Both the position numbers and the translations under genes were made by a program. Under the pieces are notes generated by a model that was given only the letters and a program-made list of their open reading frames with translations, had not been told where the DNA came from and made no database searches. A stretch of DNA of 64,000 nt from Adiantum capillus-veneris (taxonomy: Eukaryota; Streptophyta; Polypodiopsida; Polypodiales; Pteridaceae), in assembly GCA_014529385.2 (NCBI GenBank), contig CM043950.1:74841935-74905934 (forward strand), read 5' to 3'. Each line of letters begins with the position of its first letter. The stretch's first letter is position 1. Of the stretch, positions 56,084 through 64,000 are shown one piece after another.

Positions 56084-57763
56084 ATGTTGGTCGACATGGC
56101 GTCTCGAAGCTATGGGCCGATTTTTACAGGTGAAGAAAATCCTGATGAGTGGGTTGCAGACTTTGAGTTGTATATGATGTTGTTGCGTATGCCGAACGAG
56201 GACAGCAAGATGCATACATTTCCTTTGGTGATGCGGGGGAAGGCAAAGGTATGGTACGAAGCTTTGGAAGGTGTGTTGAGCCATGCTTGGCCGGCTCTGC
56301 GGGCGCGTTTCCTACATGATTTCCGCAAAGAGGCATCCCCAGCGGAGATGGATGCCAAATTGAAGGCACTCAAACATGATGTAAGTGAAGAGTTCAGTTT
56401 GTTTTTGGATCGTTTTGAAGTGTGCTGGGCAGAGTTAGCGAGTGCCATGAAATTGGCCATTGGCGACTACTTCAAGCTCGATAAATTCATGGCATGCATG
56501 TATCCTAAAGTGAGGGAGAAGGTGGATTTTTTGATCCCAGAAAACTATAATGGTTCAGTGGCCATCGCAAAGGTAAAAAGCAAGAAAATAAAAAAGAAGA
56601 TTGAACAAGGCGTGTCAGGTTATGAAGCGGTGGTCCAACCTCAGGGTCCAAGGGATGCTGTTCATTATGAGAACCCTACAAATCAAGGTGTAGCCATTGT
56701 GCCACAAAATTGGGTGCGAGCCGTGCAATATTTTTTTGAGCAAATGCAGGAATTGCGGCTAAGCGTGATGGATAGACATCAACCAAGAGGAGCAAGGGGC
56801 AGGGCAAGGCCGCTGCCTAGCCACTGTTACAATTGTTGTGAAGAAGGACACTATGCGCCAGATTTCCCTCACCCGCTAAGAGAAAGAGGTGGTATTTATC
56901 CATTGTTTGGCAGAGGTAGAGGCCAAGCACAGCTCAATGGCCCAAGGGAGCAGGTAGTTGAGAATCAATTGCAGCGAGCTCCTCAGGATGGTGGTGAAGT
57001 CCCTAGGGTGAATATCATCCGAGTGGATAAGCAGGATGTTCAAGTTTTGGCCAACAAAAGAGCAAGGATGGAAAGAGAGACAGAAACCAAGCTCGAGACG
57101 AAGACCCGTAAAGGTAAAGAGAAAGTTTACGAAGGCAAGGAGCAGCCGAAAACTAGCAAGAAGAGGAGATGTCGCAAAATCAAGCAAGCAGACTTTCAGC
57201 TAGGGCGCGACTACCCAAAATATGACTTGGTAAGCGATGTTCCAAATCAAAAGGCTAACATTACCTTTGGTCAGTTGTTGGCTTTAAATCCCAATCTACG
57301 AAGACAGTGGTCTACAAGTGTCAGCCCGAGGCTTCCAAAGGCTAAGGTAAATGTGTATGCAACACAAAACATGGCATTGAGAGTGGGTAGCCCGACGAAT
57401 GTCCTTCCTCTAGTGGATGTGGTCATTGAAAAGAGGATGCAGGTTCAGGCCTGTATAGATAGTGGAGCACAAGTTTGCATCATGACGGAGGCTGCTATGA
57501 AGGAAACAGGGGTCAAAGCAGTAGCTAAATCAAATGTACTCATGAGAATGGCTAACCATACCAAAGAGAGGTGTTTGAGTGTGGCTCAAGATGTAAGAGT
57601 GAAAGTGATGGGCATTGAGTACCTGCTCGATTTCTTTGTGATGAAAGCGGGTGATAATGCTTATCCAATCATCTTGGGTAGGCCATGGCTACTTGCAATA
57701 CGGGCTAAGCAGGATTGGGGGAGCAGGGTGTTCACCTTGCTTGACAATGAGAGAGGGAGATAG
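56084..57763 (+). CDS. Gag-protease of Tat-type element (open frame)
   Basis: This is the longest open frame in the window. The frame is open from 55931, inside the LTR, but that ATG lies before the transcription start, so the ATG at 56084 (MLVDMASRSYGPIFTGEENP) is the likely start. Order: Retrotrans_gag core at about residues 10-160 (WVADFELYMMLLRMPNEDSK, GKAKVWYEALEGVLSHAWPA, FRKEASPAEMDAKLKALKHD); basic linker; zinc knuckle CYNCCEEGHYAPDF near 56826, whose last ligand Cys is Phe; Lys/Arg-rich region; then a retropepsin with ACIDSGAQVCIMTEAAMKET intact at about 57450-57500, and IILGRPWLLAIRAKQDWG. The protease would cut Gag and Pol. The frame ends at a stop before RT, so Pol would need a shift or a separate ORF, or this stop is a mutation. 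Confidence 0.88.
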   Translation: MLVDMASRSYGPIFTGEENPDEWVADFELYMMLLRMPNEDSKMHTFPLVMRGKAKVWYEALEGVLSHAWPALRARFLHDFRKEASPAEMDAKLKALKHDVSEEFSLFLDRFEVCWAELASAMKLAIGDYFKLDKFMACMYPKVREKVDFLIPENYNGSVAIAKVKSKKIKKKIEQGVSGYEAVVQPQGPRDAVHYENPTNQGVAIVPQNWVRAVQYFFEQMQELRLSVMDRHQPRGARGRARPLPSHCYNCCEEGHYAPDFPHPLRERGGIYPLFGRGRGQAQLNGPREQVVENQLQRAPQDGGEVPRVNIIRVDKQDVQVLANKRARMERETETKLETKTRKGKEKVYEGKEQPKTSKKRRCRKIKQADFQLGRDYPKYDLVSDVPNQKANITFGQLLALNPNLRRQWSTSVSPRLPKAKVNVYATQNMALRVGSPTNVLPLVDVVIEKRMQVQACIDSGAQVCIMTEAAMKETGVKAVAKSNVLMRMANHTKERCLSVAQDVRVKVMGIEYLLDFFVMKAGDNAYPIILGRPWLLAIRAKQDWGSRVFTLLDNERGR

Positions 57764-57806
57764 GTGGTGCTTGATTTGAAGACCAAAGAGAGCCGTTTTC
57801 AACCTG

Positions 57807-58118
57807 TTGGCAGAAAAAGACAAAGATGATACGACAAGCTATGAGTATGAGACCGAGACAGGCTATGATGAGGGCTACACAGATACTGAGGAAGAGGAAA
57901 GTGAGGATGATATGCTAAAGATAGATGCTGACTTGTTTGGGGTTATTGTTGAAGGCTCCCATGTAAAAGGAGAGGTGCAACCACAGGTTAGTGGCATAGG
58001 TGTGGAGAAGGTAACTGCTATGCTAATCAAAGATTTGACCAAGAAAGAGACAGAAAGCTATGTTGAGCTATGTGCCTCGTTTTTGAATTTATTTGCGACG
58101 AAGTACAAGGATCTATGA
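57807..58118 (+). pseudogene. Acidic protease-RT linker
   Basis: The open frame starts with TSYEYETETGYDEGYTDTEE and EESEDDMLKIDADLFGVIV, then ends LCASFLNLFATKYKDL before RT. It is strongly acidic, like the linker at 15235-15330 of the other Tat-type element. It is one phase away from gag-protease. Confidence 0.72.
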
Positions 58119-58139
58119 GGAGCAAAGGGTGCAGAGCAC

Positions 58140-58950
58140 AAGATAGTTCTTAAAGAAGGATGCAAACCAAAGGTGCAGAAGCTAAGGAGGTTAGGGGAGA
58201 TTTAGAAGGAGGATCTTTGGTAGGAGATTAACCAGTTGTTAGATGCAGGTATCATATACCCCGTGAAGGAGTCGGAGTGGGTTTCTCCAATGGTTATCAC
58301 CCCTAAGAAGAATGGAAAATGGCGGGTGTGCGCCGAGTACAAGCCATTGGATACGGTGACCAAGAGAAACCACTACCCACTATCGTTCCAAGATGAAATC
58401 TTAAATCAGGTGGCTGGTCATGAGAGGTACTCTATTATGGATGGATTTTCAGGGTACTTTCAAATAGGGATTACTCTTGAAGACTAGCTGAAGATGACAT
58501 TTATATCTCCATGGGGGTGCTTTGCCTATCGGCAGGATGCCGTTTGGTTTAGTGAATGCCTACGCCACCTTCCAAGACTGGATGAATAGGGTGTTTGGTC
58601 CCTACCTGGGTAGATTCATTAGAGTTTCATGGATGACATTGGATGTTATAGCTCAAGGGCGGATCTTTTGTCAAAGCTGCAGCTATGTTTTCAAAGGCTT
58701 GACAGAGAAGGAGGTCAATTAACCCCTAAGAAGTGCAAGATAGCACAACCTCGAGTGCAGTTGCTAAGTCATGTGGTGTCAAAAAATGGAATTGAGGCAA
58801 ATCCGGAAAAGGTCAAGGCGCTAGTCTTGATGGAGCCTCCCGCTAGTGCGCAAGGCTTGGCCTCCTTTGTACATAAACTAAAGTACTTGTCACCTTTTTT
58901 TTGGATGCTGTCACAGTATGTGTATCCTCTCCAAAAGAGGGCTCAATAGG
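58140..58950 (+). pseudogene. Tat-type reverse transcriptase pseudogene
   Basis: Visible parts: MLDAGIIYPVKESEWVSPMV, ITPKKNGKWRVCAEYKPLDT, HYPLSFQDEILNQVAGHERY, SIMDGFSGYFQIGITLED (first catalytic Asp), [11 protein letters not shown], then in a shifted phase [20 protein letters not shown]. The catalytic box reads [10 protein letters not shown] near 58628, with both Asp. It continues [20 protein letters not shown] and NGIEANPEKVKALVLMEPPA. Stops near 58204, 58213 and 58485 and shifts near 58530 and 58630. Confidence 0.9.
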
Positions 58951-59470
58951 TGCATGGCTTTGAATGGGATGAATATGCTCAATAAGCTTTTGACAGGGTG
59001 AAAGAAATCTTGTGTCAGCTGCCAACTGTGTGCCCTCTAAGCCAAGAGGATGATTTCTATGTGTCAATGACGGTAGGTACCGTGGGTATTGGGGCGGTGT
59101 TACTTTAGAAGGTAGGAAGGAGCTATAAGCCTATCTACTTTGAAATCACGGTGTGATAAGTCCTAGAGAGGTGACTTACACTGAAGCGGAGCAGTGGGTC
59201 ATGGCATCAGTTTTTGCTTGTAGAAAGTTCAAAGTGCGTAAGTTTTATGTGTTGACGGCTAACAATCTATTGCCGGAAATAGTGATACACTTGAAGCCAG
59301 GGAAGCGGATCATGAAGTGGTTGATAGAGTTGCACGAATTCGAGTTCGAGTTCAAGATTGACCATACAAGTTGGTCACATTTGGCGGATATTCTGGTCAG
59401 CAAGGCCGTAGATTTGCCAACTTATCTAAGAATGGTGCGAGATGAAGCCAAAGAGGAGCCCGATCTGATG
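58951..59470 (+). pseudogene. First RNase H of Tat-type element
   Basis: FEWDEYAQ...AFDRVKEILCQLPTVC, then DFYVSMTVGTVGIGAVLL, where the catalytic Asp (FYVxxDAS) is lost, then TEAEQWVMASVFACRKFKVR, KFYVLTANN and IMKWLIELHEFEFEFKIDHT, SHLADILVSKA. Stops near 58949, 58984 and 59107. Confidence 0.85.
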
Positions 59471-59479
59471 GGAGCTTTT

Positions 59480-59980
59480 ACCATGTGGTTTTATGGTGCA
59501 TATAGGAGGGTGATAAAGAAAGCTGGGGGAGGTGTGGTGATACACGATCCACACAGCAAGGTAATCTTCTCAAAAGCCTATGATTTGGAGGATGTTCATA
59601 CCAACAATGAAGCAAAATATCTCGCTCTTCATCTAGGTTTTAAACAATGCGTCGAGTTTGGCATTTCCAGGTTGGTGGTCAAATGTGATGCGTTATTGGT
59701 CATCAAGCAACTATTAGGCCAATGGCAAGTAAAATGAGATTCCTAAAACATTGGTTCTTTGCCATCAAAAAGTTGTTGAAGTTCTTTAGAGAGATACAGT
59801 TCAAGCATGTGAAGAGGGAGCATAACCAAGAGACAAACCAACTAGCAAGTAGTAAGGTGCAGGTACATGTCGCAGGTATATATGTGGCTCTAGCCACATA
59901 CACAGGTAGGGAGTCATTGAAGGAGGTGGAAGATTTCTTGGGTACAAGGAAGTCTCCTCAAGGTTTTTCTAAACTGTAAA
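59480..59980 (+). pseudogene. Second RNase H of Tat-type element
   Basis: MWFYGAYRRVIKKAGGGVVI, where Tyr replaces the expected Asp, then DVHTNNEAKYLALHLGFKQC, LVVKCDALLVIKQLLGQWQ. After a small frame change at about 59730, HVKREHNQETNQLAS gives the C-terminal His/Asn box. It is aligned with the 17020-17315 domain, which keeps its active-site Asp. Confidence 0.85.
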
Positions 59981-60033
59981 GAAGGAGGATAGTTCAGAAA
60001 GCTCACAAATTTACACTAATAGGTGAAGACCTA

Positions 60034-61227
60034 ATGACCTACGGTAGAGACGGGGTGCTAAGGAGAGTGCTCTATAAAGAAGCGATTAACTTTGTGCTGG
60101 AGCAATGTCATGATGAGAGTGGACACCAAGGGAAAGGCCAAGTACTGTTTCAAGTGTTAAGAGTGGGTTTTTGGTGGCCTTCAGTAGTGAAGGATGTGCA
60201 CTATTGGTGCAAGACTTGCCATGAATGCCAGACTATAGGAGAGAGGCGTTTGTCAGCTGAGTCACAGGGGGCCATTGTTGCTCAGAATGCTTTTGAGAAG
60301 TAGGGTTTGGATGCCATCACTCCAATCCCTAAGTCTACAAGTGGTAGGAAGTATGTCGTGGTTGCCATCGACTACCTCACCAGGTTGGTCGAGGCCAATG
60401 GGTCGAGGCGAAAGCTGTGAAGGAGGTAAATGCACAGTTTGTGGCCCACTTTGTTTTCGATAACATTTGTTGCCGTTTTGGAGTGCCGTGGGTGCTCATT
60501 TCGGATAGAGGGCAAGGGTTCAGAAGCAAGCTTATGCAAGAATTGGTAGAAAAACTAAAGATTCAACATCCATTTTCCTCGCCTTATTATCCCCAATGCA
60601 ATGGTCTTGTGGAGAGTGCCAACAGAAAAATCATCAAAATGTTCACGAATTATGTGTATAAGCAGGAAACAAAATGGGAGATCAATCTAGAAAAGTGTCT
60701 ATGGGCCTGCAGGACATCCTACATAGACACTTTTCTAGATTGATCTCCCATTTGAGTTGGTTTATGGTAAGGAGGCAGTGCTACCAGTGCATGCACAGTT
60801 GGGTGCTTTAAAAGGTATGTGGCACATCAATGCCACTCCACAAGGTGTCTTACAAGATGGTATTGTCGGCCTTGAGGCGTTGCAGATGGATAGAGAGGCG
60901 GCAGCAGACTACTATGTGAAGTAGCGGGAAAGGACAATGGCCAAAGTCAATGAGAGTCTGCCAGAAAAAAAGATAGAAGAGGGGGACCTAGTAATGAAGT
61001 ATGAGAGCTACTTTGACTTCACCTTCCAGAAGAAGTTCAAAAAGAAATGGACGGGTCCCTACAAAGTACAAAAGGCCTTTTTGAATGGGACGTATCAGCT
61101 GGTGAGAGCCAATGGTAAGCTTCTCAGGCACAGGGTAAATGGTGTACGGATCAAACTGTACTTTGATAGGGGAGTGGTGCCCGATGTACATCAAACAGTG
61201 ACCAGGGGGGTTGGGCAACCCACTTGA
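60034..61227 (+). pseudogene. Integrase of Tat-type element with foldback
   Basis: Zinc site: EQCHDESGHQGKGQ and WCKTCHECQ (HHCC ligands present). Core: GLDAITPIPKSTSGRKYVVV, AIDYLTRLVEA; GVPWVLISDRGQGFRSKLMQ; CNGLVESANRKI, so the D, D and E residues are all present. Stops near 60301 and 60417 and the 32-bp inverted repeat at 60672-60753 break it; the inverted arm replaces the sequence before FELVYGKEAVLPV. C-terminal part at 60937-61227: EGDLVMKYESYFDFTFQKKF, WTGPYKVQKAFLNGTYQLVR, LLRHRVNGVRIKLYFDRG. No chromodomain. Confidence 0.9.
60672..60753. repeat. Perfect 32-bp inverted repeat, 18-bp loop
   Basis: Arms 60672-60703 and 60722-60753 are exactly complementary; the core is AATCTAGAAAAGTGTCTATG versus its reverse complement. 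The loop is 60704-60721. Confidence 0.98.
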
Positions 61228-61360
61228 AGGGACTCAAGAGTAACAGACATGCATGTTTTGTACATATGGTGGTGTGTTTTCCAGTGTAGTTGAGTGTTTG
61301 CAGACTGTTGCAAGTTTCAAGTTCAATAAAGCTAATTTTGGTTAAACATAAATGTTCAAC

Positions 61361-61367
61361 AGGGGGG
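61361..61367 (+). promoter_or_regulatory. Polypurine tract of Tat-type element
   Basis: AACAGGGGGG directly before the TGAGCAATG start of the 3' LTR. Confidence 0.8.
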
Positions 61368-62352
61368 TGAGCAATGATGGTGCAACCAAAGTTGGTCCGC
61401 GCTATAAAGTGTGCTATGCAGTGCAAAGGGTGCTAACAGGTGCATGGCAAAGGGCTAAAGCAGGTATGAAGACCCTCAGCAGAAGAGTGGCAGCGGAAAT
61501 ATATGCTTACTTTCAAGATTTACTAAAGGTATAAAAAGAACATATCACCAGAATGTCCACAAAGTGGTTTTTTACGCTAGTGGGGCCTCCAAAGTGAGAT
61601 AATGATGATGGTAGGTCACGGTGTTCGAGATGTGGGCAATGTGCCCCAAAATGTGGTATTCAAGATGCTCTAGAAGCTCTTCTAGACAACTCGCCAAACA
61701 TAGTCCCGGTGTGAAAGTTATGATTGTCTGAAGATTGAGTGCTTTGCAGATCCTTGACGGGCAGGGCAGGTACAGACAGGTGGCGAAAAATGGGATCAAG
61801 GCAGGTACAGCCAGGTGGTGAAAAACCGGCATGATCACGCTGTCGATCATGACGGTTTTTTTGGTTCACCATTCGTAGATCAAACAAGCAAGTTATGGCC
61901 TATGGAATATTTGTCGCAGCTCGATCACGCCGGTTTTTTCGGTTCACCATTCGGAGATCAAACGGGCAAGTTATGGCTTGTGGAATATTTGTCGGGGGTC
62001 GGGTACGTGCTCACCGGGACACGTTGATAGGCATGCTCACAAATATATTTTTTAGCTCGCTCGGGTCCTGGAAAATTGCATGTAACGTGGGGGGTCAGTC
62101 AAAACTTGCGGCTCGCCGATCGGAGTCATGGTCACCGCGATGCGTCCACTTCAAGTTGACAAACCATCGCGGTAGGGGTAAACTCGGTTTTTTTGTCCCT
62201 TTTTTGGACGTGTTGTCCAAGGCTAGCGTGACATTGAGGGGTGGACGAGAGCTGAAATTCTAAATCAATATGGGGAAGTTCCCATACGGTATGACAGGAA
62301 AAAAACTTTATTTGGCAAATTCGTGCGTATAAGCACCGGCACCATGGGAAAT
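61368..62352 (+). repeat. 3' LTR, first 985 bp
   Basis: Matches the first part of 54261-56020. It has an extra ~52-bp block near 61515-61566 that the 5' LTR lacks, and an internal duplication of about 75 bp: CGGTTTTTTCGGTTCACCAT-like units at about 61851 and 61931. It stops at 62352 after GGGAAAT. Confidence 0.93.
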
Positions 62353-62494
62353 TGTTGAGCTTATATGTGAAGCTACTCAATATATGGATTCTCTATATAT
62401 GGCGCCTAGCTCCTCTCTATATATACATCATCTCATGTGTGTATTCTTCACACTTTGGGGTTCTATTTCTGTGCTCTCTCCTTCTCTCTCAACA
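62353..62494 (+). repeat. LTR of small nested element
   Basis: 142 bp, TGTTGAGC start, CTCAACA end. It matches the minus-strand LTR at 39483-39635. It is inserted after GGGAAAT of the Tat 3' LTR, where the 5' LTR reads on as GGGAAATAAGTGG. Confidence 0.88.
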
Positions 62495-62506
62495 TGGTAT
62501 TAGAGC
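62495..62506 (+). promoter_or_regulatory. tRNA-Met type PBS
   Basis: TGGTATTAGAGC immediately after the LTR. Confidence 0.85.
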
Positions 62507-62517
62507 AGTACGTTTCT

Positions 62518-63070
62518 GTTTTTCAATTTTTCTCCTGATCAAAACCGATTTTGAAGAAATTATGCGTAAGAGGCATCCGAATCAATGTGGTCTATAACTT
62601 TGCAGAAGAAAGTTTTTTCAAATTCTGCACCAATTTTGAGTTATCGTTCGCAGACTGCGTACGTACCTGAAAAGTAACTTTCACTTTTTGTTTTTGAATT
62701 TTTTGCTAATTGAAAACGATTTTGCAGAAACTACCTGCATTGGGGAACGGAATCTATGTGGTCTACAACTTTGCAAAAGAATTTCTTTTTCAAATGCTGC
62801 ACCAATTTTGAGTTATCTTTTGCAGACTGTGTACATGCCTAAAAAGCAACTTCTCTTTTTGTTTTTTATTTTTCTCCTGATTGAAAACAATTTTGCAAAA
62901 ACTAGCCGCTGCAGGCATCGCAATCGATGAGAAACTATTCGCTTGAGCCAACGGAATCGATGTGGTCTATAACTTTGCAGAAGAAAGTTTCTTTAAATTC
63001 TGCACCGATTTTGGGTTATCGTCTCAGACTGCGAATATGTTTGAAAAGAAAAATTTAACTTTTTGCTTTT
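62518..63070 (+). repeat. Leader tandem repeat, three 170-204-bp units
   Basis: Units anchored on GTGGTCTA at 62588, 62758 and 62962 share AACTTTGCAGAAGAAAGTTT, TCTGCACCAATTTTGAGTTA and GCAGACTG. The third unit carries an extra ~35 bp. A partial fourth may begin at 63071. Related to 17580-17940. Confidence 0.9.
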
Positions 63071-63324
63071 GATTTTTCTCATAATTGAGAAATTCTCAAT
63101 TATATTTTTTCTTGATGAATCATATATTTGTTACTGACGTAACTTTGCTGCAGAAGCTAGTTACATATCGTTCCGATTCAGTCAAGCCGTTAATGATCGT
63201 CCAAATTCTATCGAGCTACTGTTGGTACATGATCTTTTGTTATATGATATACTCATTCATTGATTTTCGTATAATTATTCTTTTAGAGAGATAGTTTACG
63301 TCGTTTTTTTGATAATTTATCGTT

Positions 63325-63720
63325 GATACCATAGTGATTTTGATTGTACCATGATGATGTTTGTTAGTACTTTGGTCATGGTGATTTTCGTTGATACCAT
63401 GATGATATTTCATTGATACCATGGTTATTCTCGATGATGCCATGATGATATTTCGTTGATACCATGGTTATTCTCGGTGATTCCATGATGATATTTCGTT
63501 GATTCCATGGTTATTCTCGGTGATACCATGATGTTGTTTCGTTGATACCATGGTTATTCTCGGTGATACCATGATGTTGTTTTGTTGATACCATGGTTAT
63601 TTTCGGTGATGCCATGATGTTTTTTCGTTGATACAATGATTATTCTCGGTGATATCATGATGCTTTTTGTTGATACCATGATGATTTATTCATTTTTATT
63701 GATACAATGATGATGTTTTT
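63325..63720 (+). repeat. GATACCATGATG minisatellite (~42-bp units)
   Basis: About eight units of GATACCATGGTTATTCTCGG followed by TGATACCATGATGATATTTC, with degenerate ends. Corresponds to the minus-strand array at 40130-40580. Confidence 0.93.
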
Positions 63721-64000
63721 TTAATACTTTGATGATATTCATTGATCACTATGTTGATAAATGCTGTTTTATGTAGTATACACAAATATCATTTGCATCA
63801 TGTAATCACGTATCTTGTACTTTTACGTTCATACTTTATGTACCATATGTTTTTGTGCATATATATGTCTTCAAAAGAGTGGCGTCGCGAACCATCTCTT
63901 ATGGAATTGTGAACGTAATTATATTCACTAACGATGCTAATAGTTTTCATGACTATGTTTTTTTGAGTCTATGATCTATGTAGGATTGATCAAAGAATTG

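Larger units (their letters stand above)
54261..62352 (+). mobile_element. Tat-type Ty3/gypsy element, best preserved in window
   Basis: A 1.76-kb 5' LTR, PBS, gag-protease, RT, RNase H, second RNase H, integrase, PPT and the first 985 bp of the 3' LTR occur in canonical order. The 3' LTR is broken at 62353 by a small LTR element; its remaining ~0.8 kb should lie outside the window. The second RNase H assigns it to the Tat lineage. Pol is broken by several stops and by a foldback at 60672-60753. The LTRs differ at many positions and by indels, so the insertion is old. Confidence 0.92.
62353..64000 (+). mobile_element. Small LTR element nested in 3' LTR (runs off window)
   Basis: It has a TGTTGAGC...TCAACA LTR, a tRNA-Met type PBS, a leader of three 170-204-bp units, then a GATACCATGATG minisatellite. 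No coding frame is seen up to the window end. The same family is nested at 39483. Whether coding sequence follows beyond 64000 is unknown, so it may be a short non-autonomous element or the leader of a larger copia. Confidence 0.8.

Noticed and set aside
1-64000. tRNA and rRNA genes
   Set aside because: I looked for cloverleaf-like A and B boxes and rRNA words by eye and saw none beyond PBS sequences; a tRNAscan-SE run would settle it.

Overview
This is repeat-rich nuclear DNA of a land plant. There is no bacterial-style gene packing. Almost every recognisable protein fragment is retrotransposon Gag or Pol. Two Ty3/gypsy elements carry a second RNase H between the first RNase H and integrase, as in the plant Tat lineage. 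Long GA/CT and TG/CA microsatellites are common. A large-genome non-flowering plant such as a fern would fit, but the window alone cannot prove that. I see no intact host gene, no tRNA or rRNA gene and no CRISPR array.

Layout. 1-3400: non-coding sequence ending in a minus-strand small LTR with primer binding site (PBS). 3399-6345: a gag-only copia-like element with LTR remnants. 6340-10307: minisatellite, then the 5' part of a gypsy element (LTR, TGGCGCC-type PBS, ~290-bp leader repeats with a palindromic core, start of gag). 10218-11900: an opposite-strand gypsy gag-protease piece. 12643-17315: a decayed Tat-type gypsy element, cut at its second RNase H by a copia LTR at 17316. 18134-18835: a minus-strand copia gag-protease piece. 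20014-27545: a 7.5-kb element with two ~830-bp LTRs, PBS and polypurine tract (PPT) but no coding sequence (a LARD). 27546-28980: start of another minus-strand gypsy gag with a microsatellite-rich leader. 30189-33250: an unknown degraded frame and a second copy of the palindromic leader repeat. 33270-43027: a long minus-strand gypsy element with gag, protease, RT, RNase H, integrase and an extra retropepsin-like domain after integrase. Its gag is interrupted by a small LTR element (39483 to about 41050) and its 5' end is cut by a copia LTR at 43028. 44030-44393: an RT scrap. 44395-47781: an L1-type LINE. 48463-51262: tandem and direct repeats. 52195-54240: an unidentified gene-like pseudogene. 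54261-62352: the best preserved element, Tat-type, with a 1.76-kb 5' LTR, an open gag-protease, broken pol and a 3' LTR interrupted at 62353 by a small LTR element that runs off the window.

Nothing here acts as a living pathway. The useful information is structural: nested insertions in a readable order, several non-triplet tandem duplications inside pol or gag, one perfect 32-bp foldback inside integrase, and family-specific tandem arrays in the non-coding leaders of at least four LTR families. The leader arrays and the retropepsin domain 3' of integrase are the best candidates for something undescribed.
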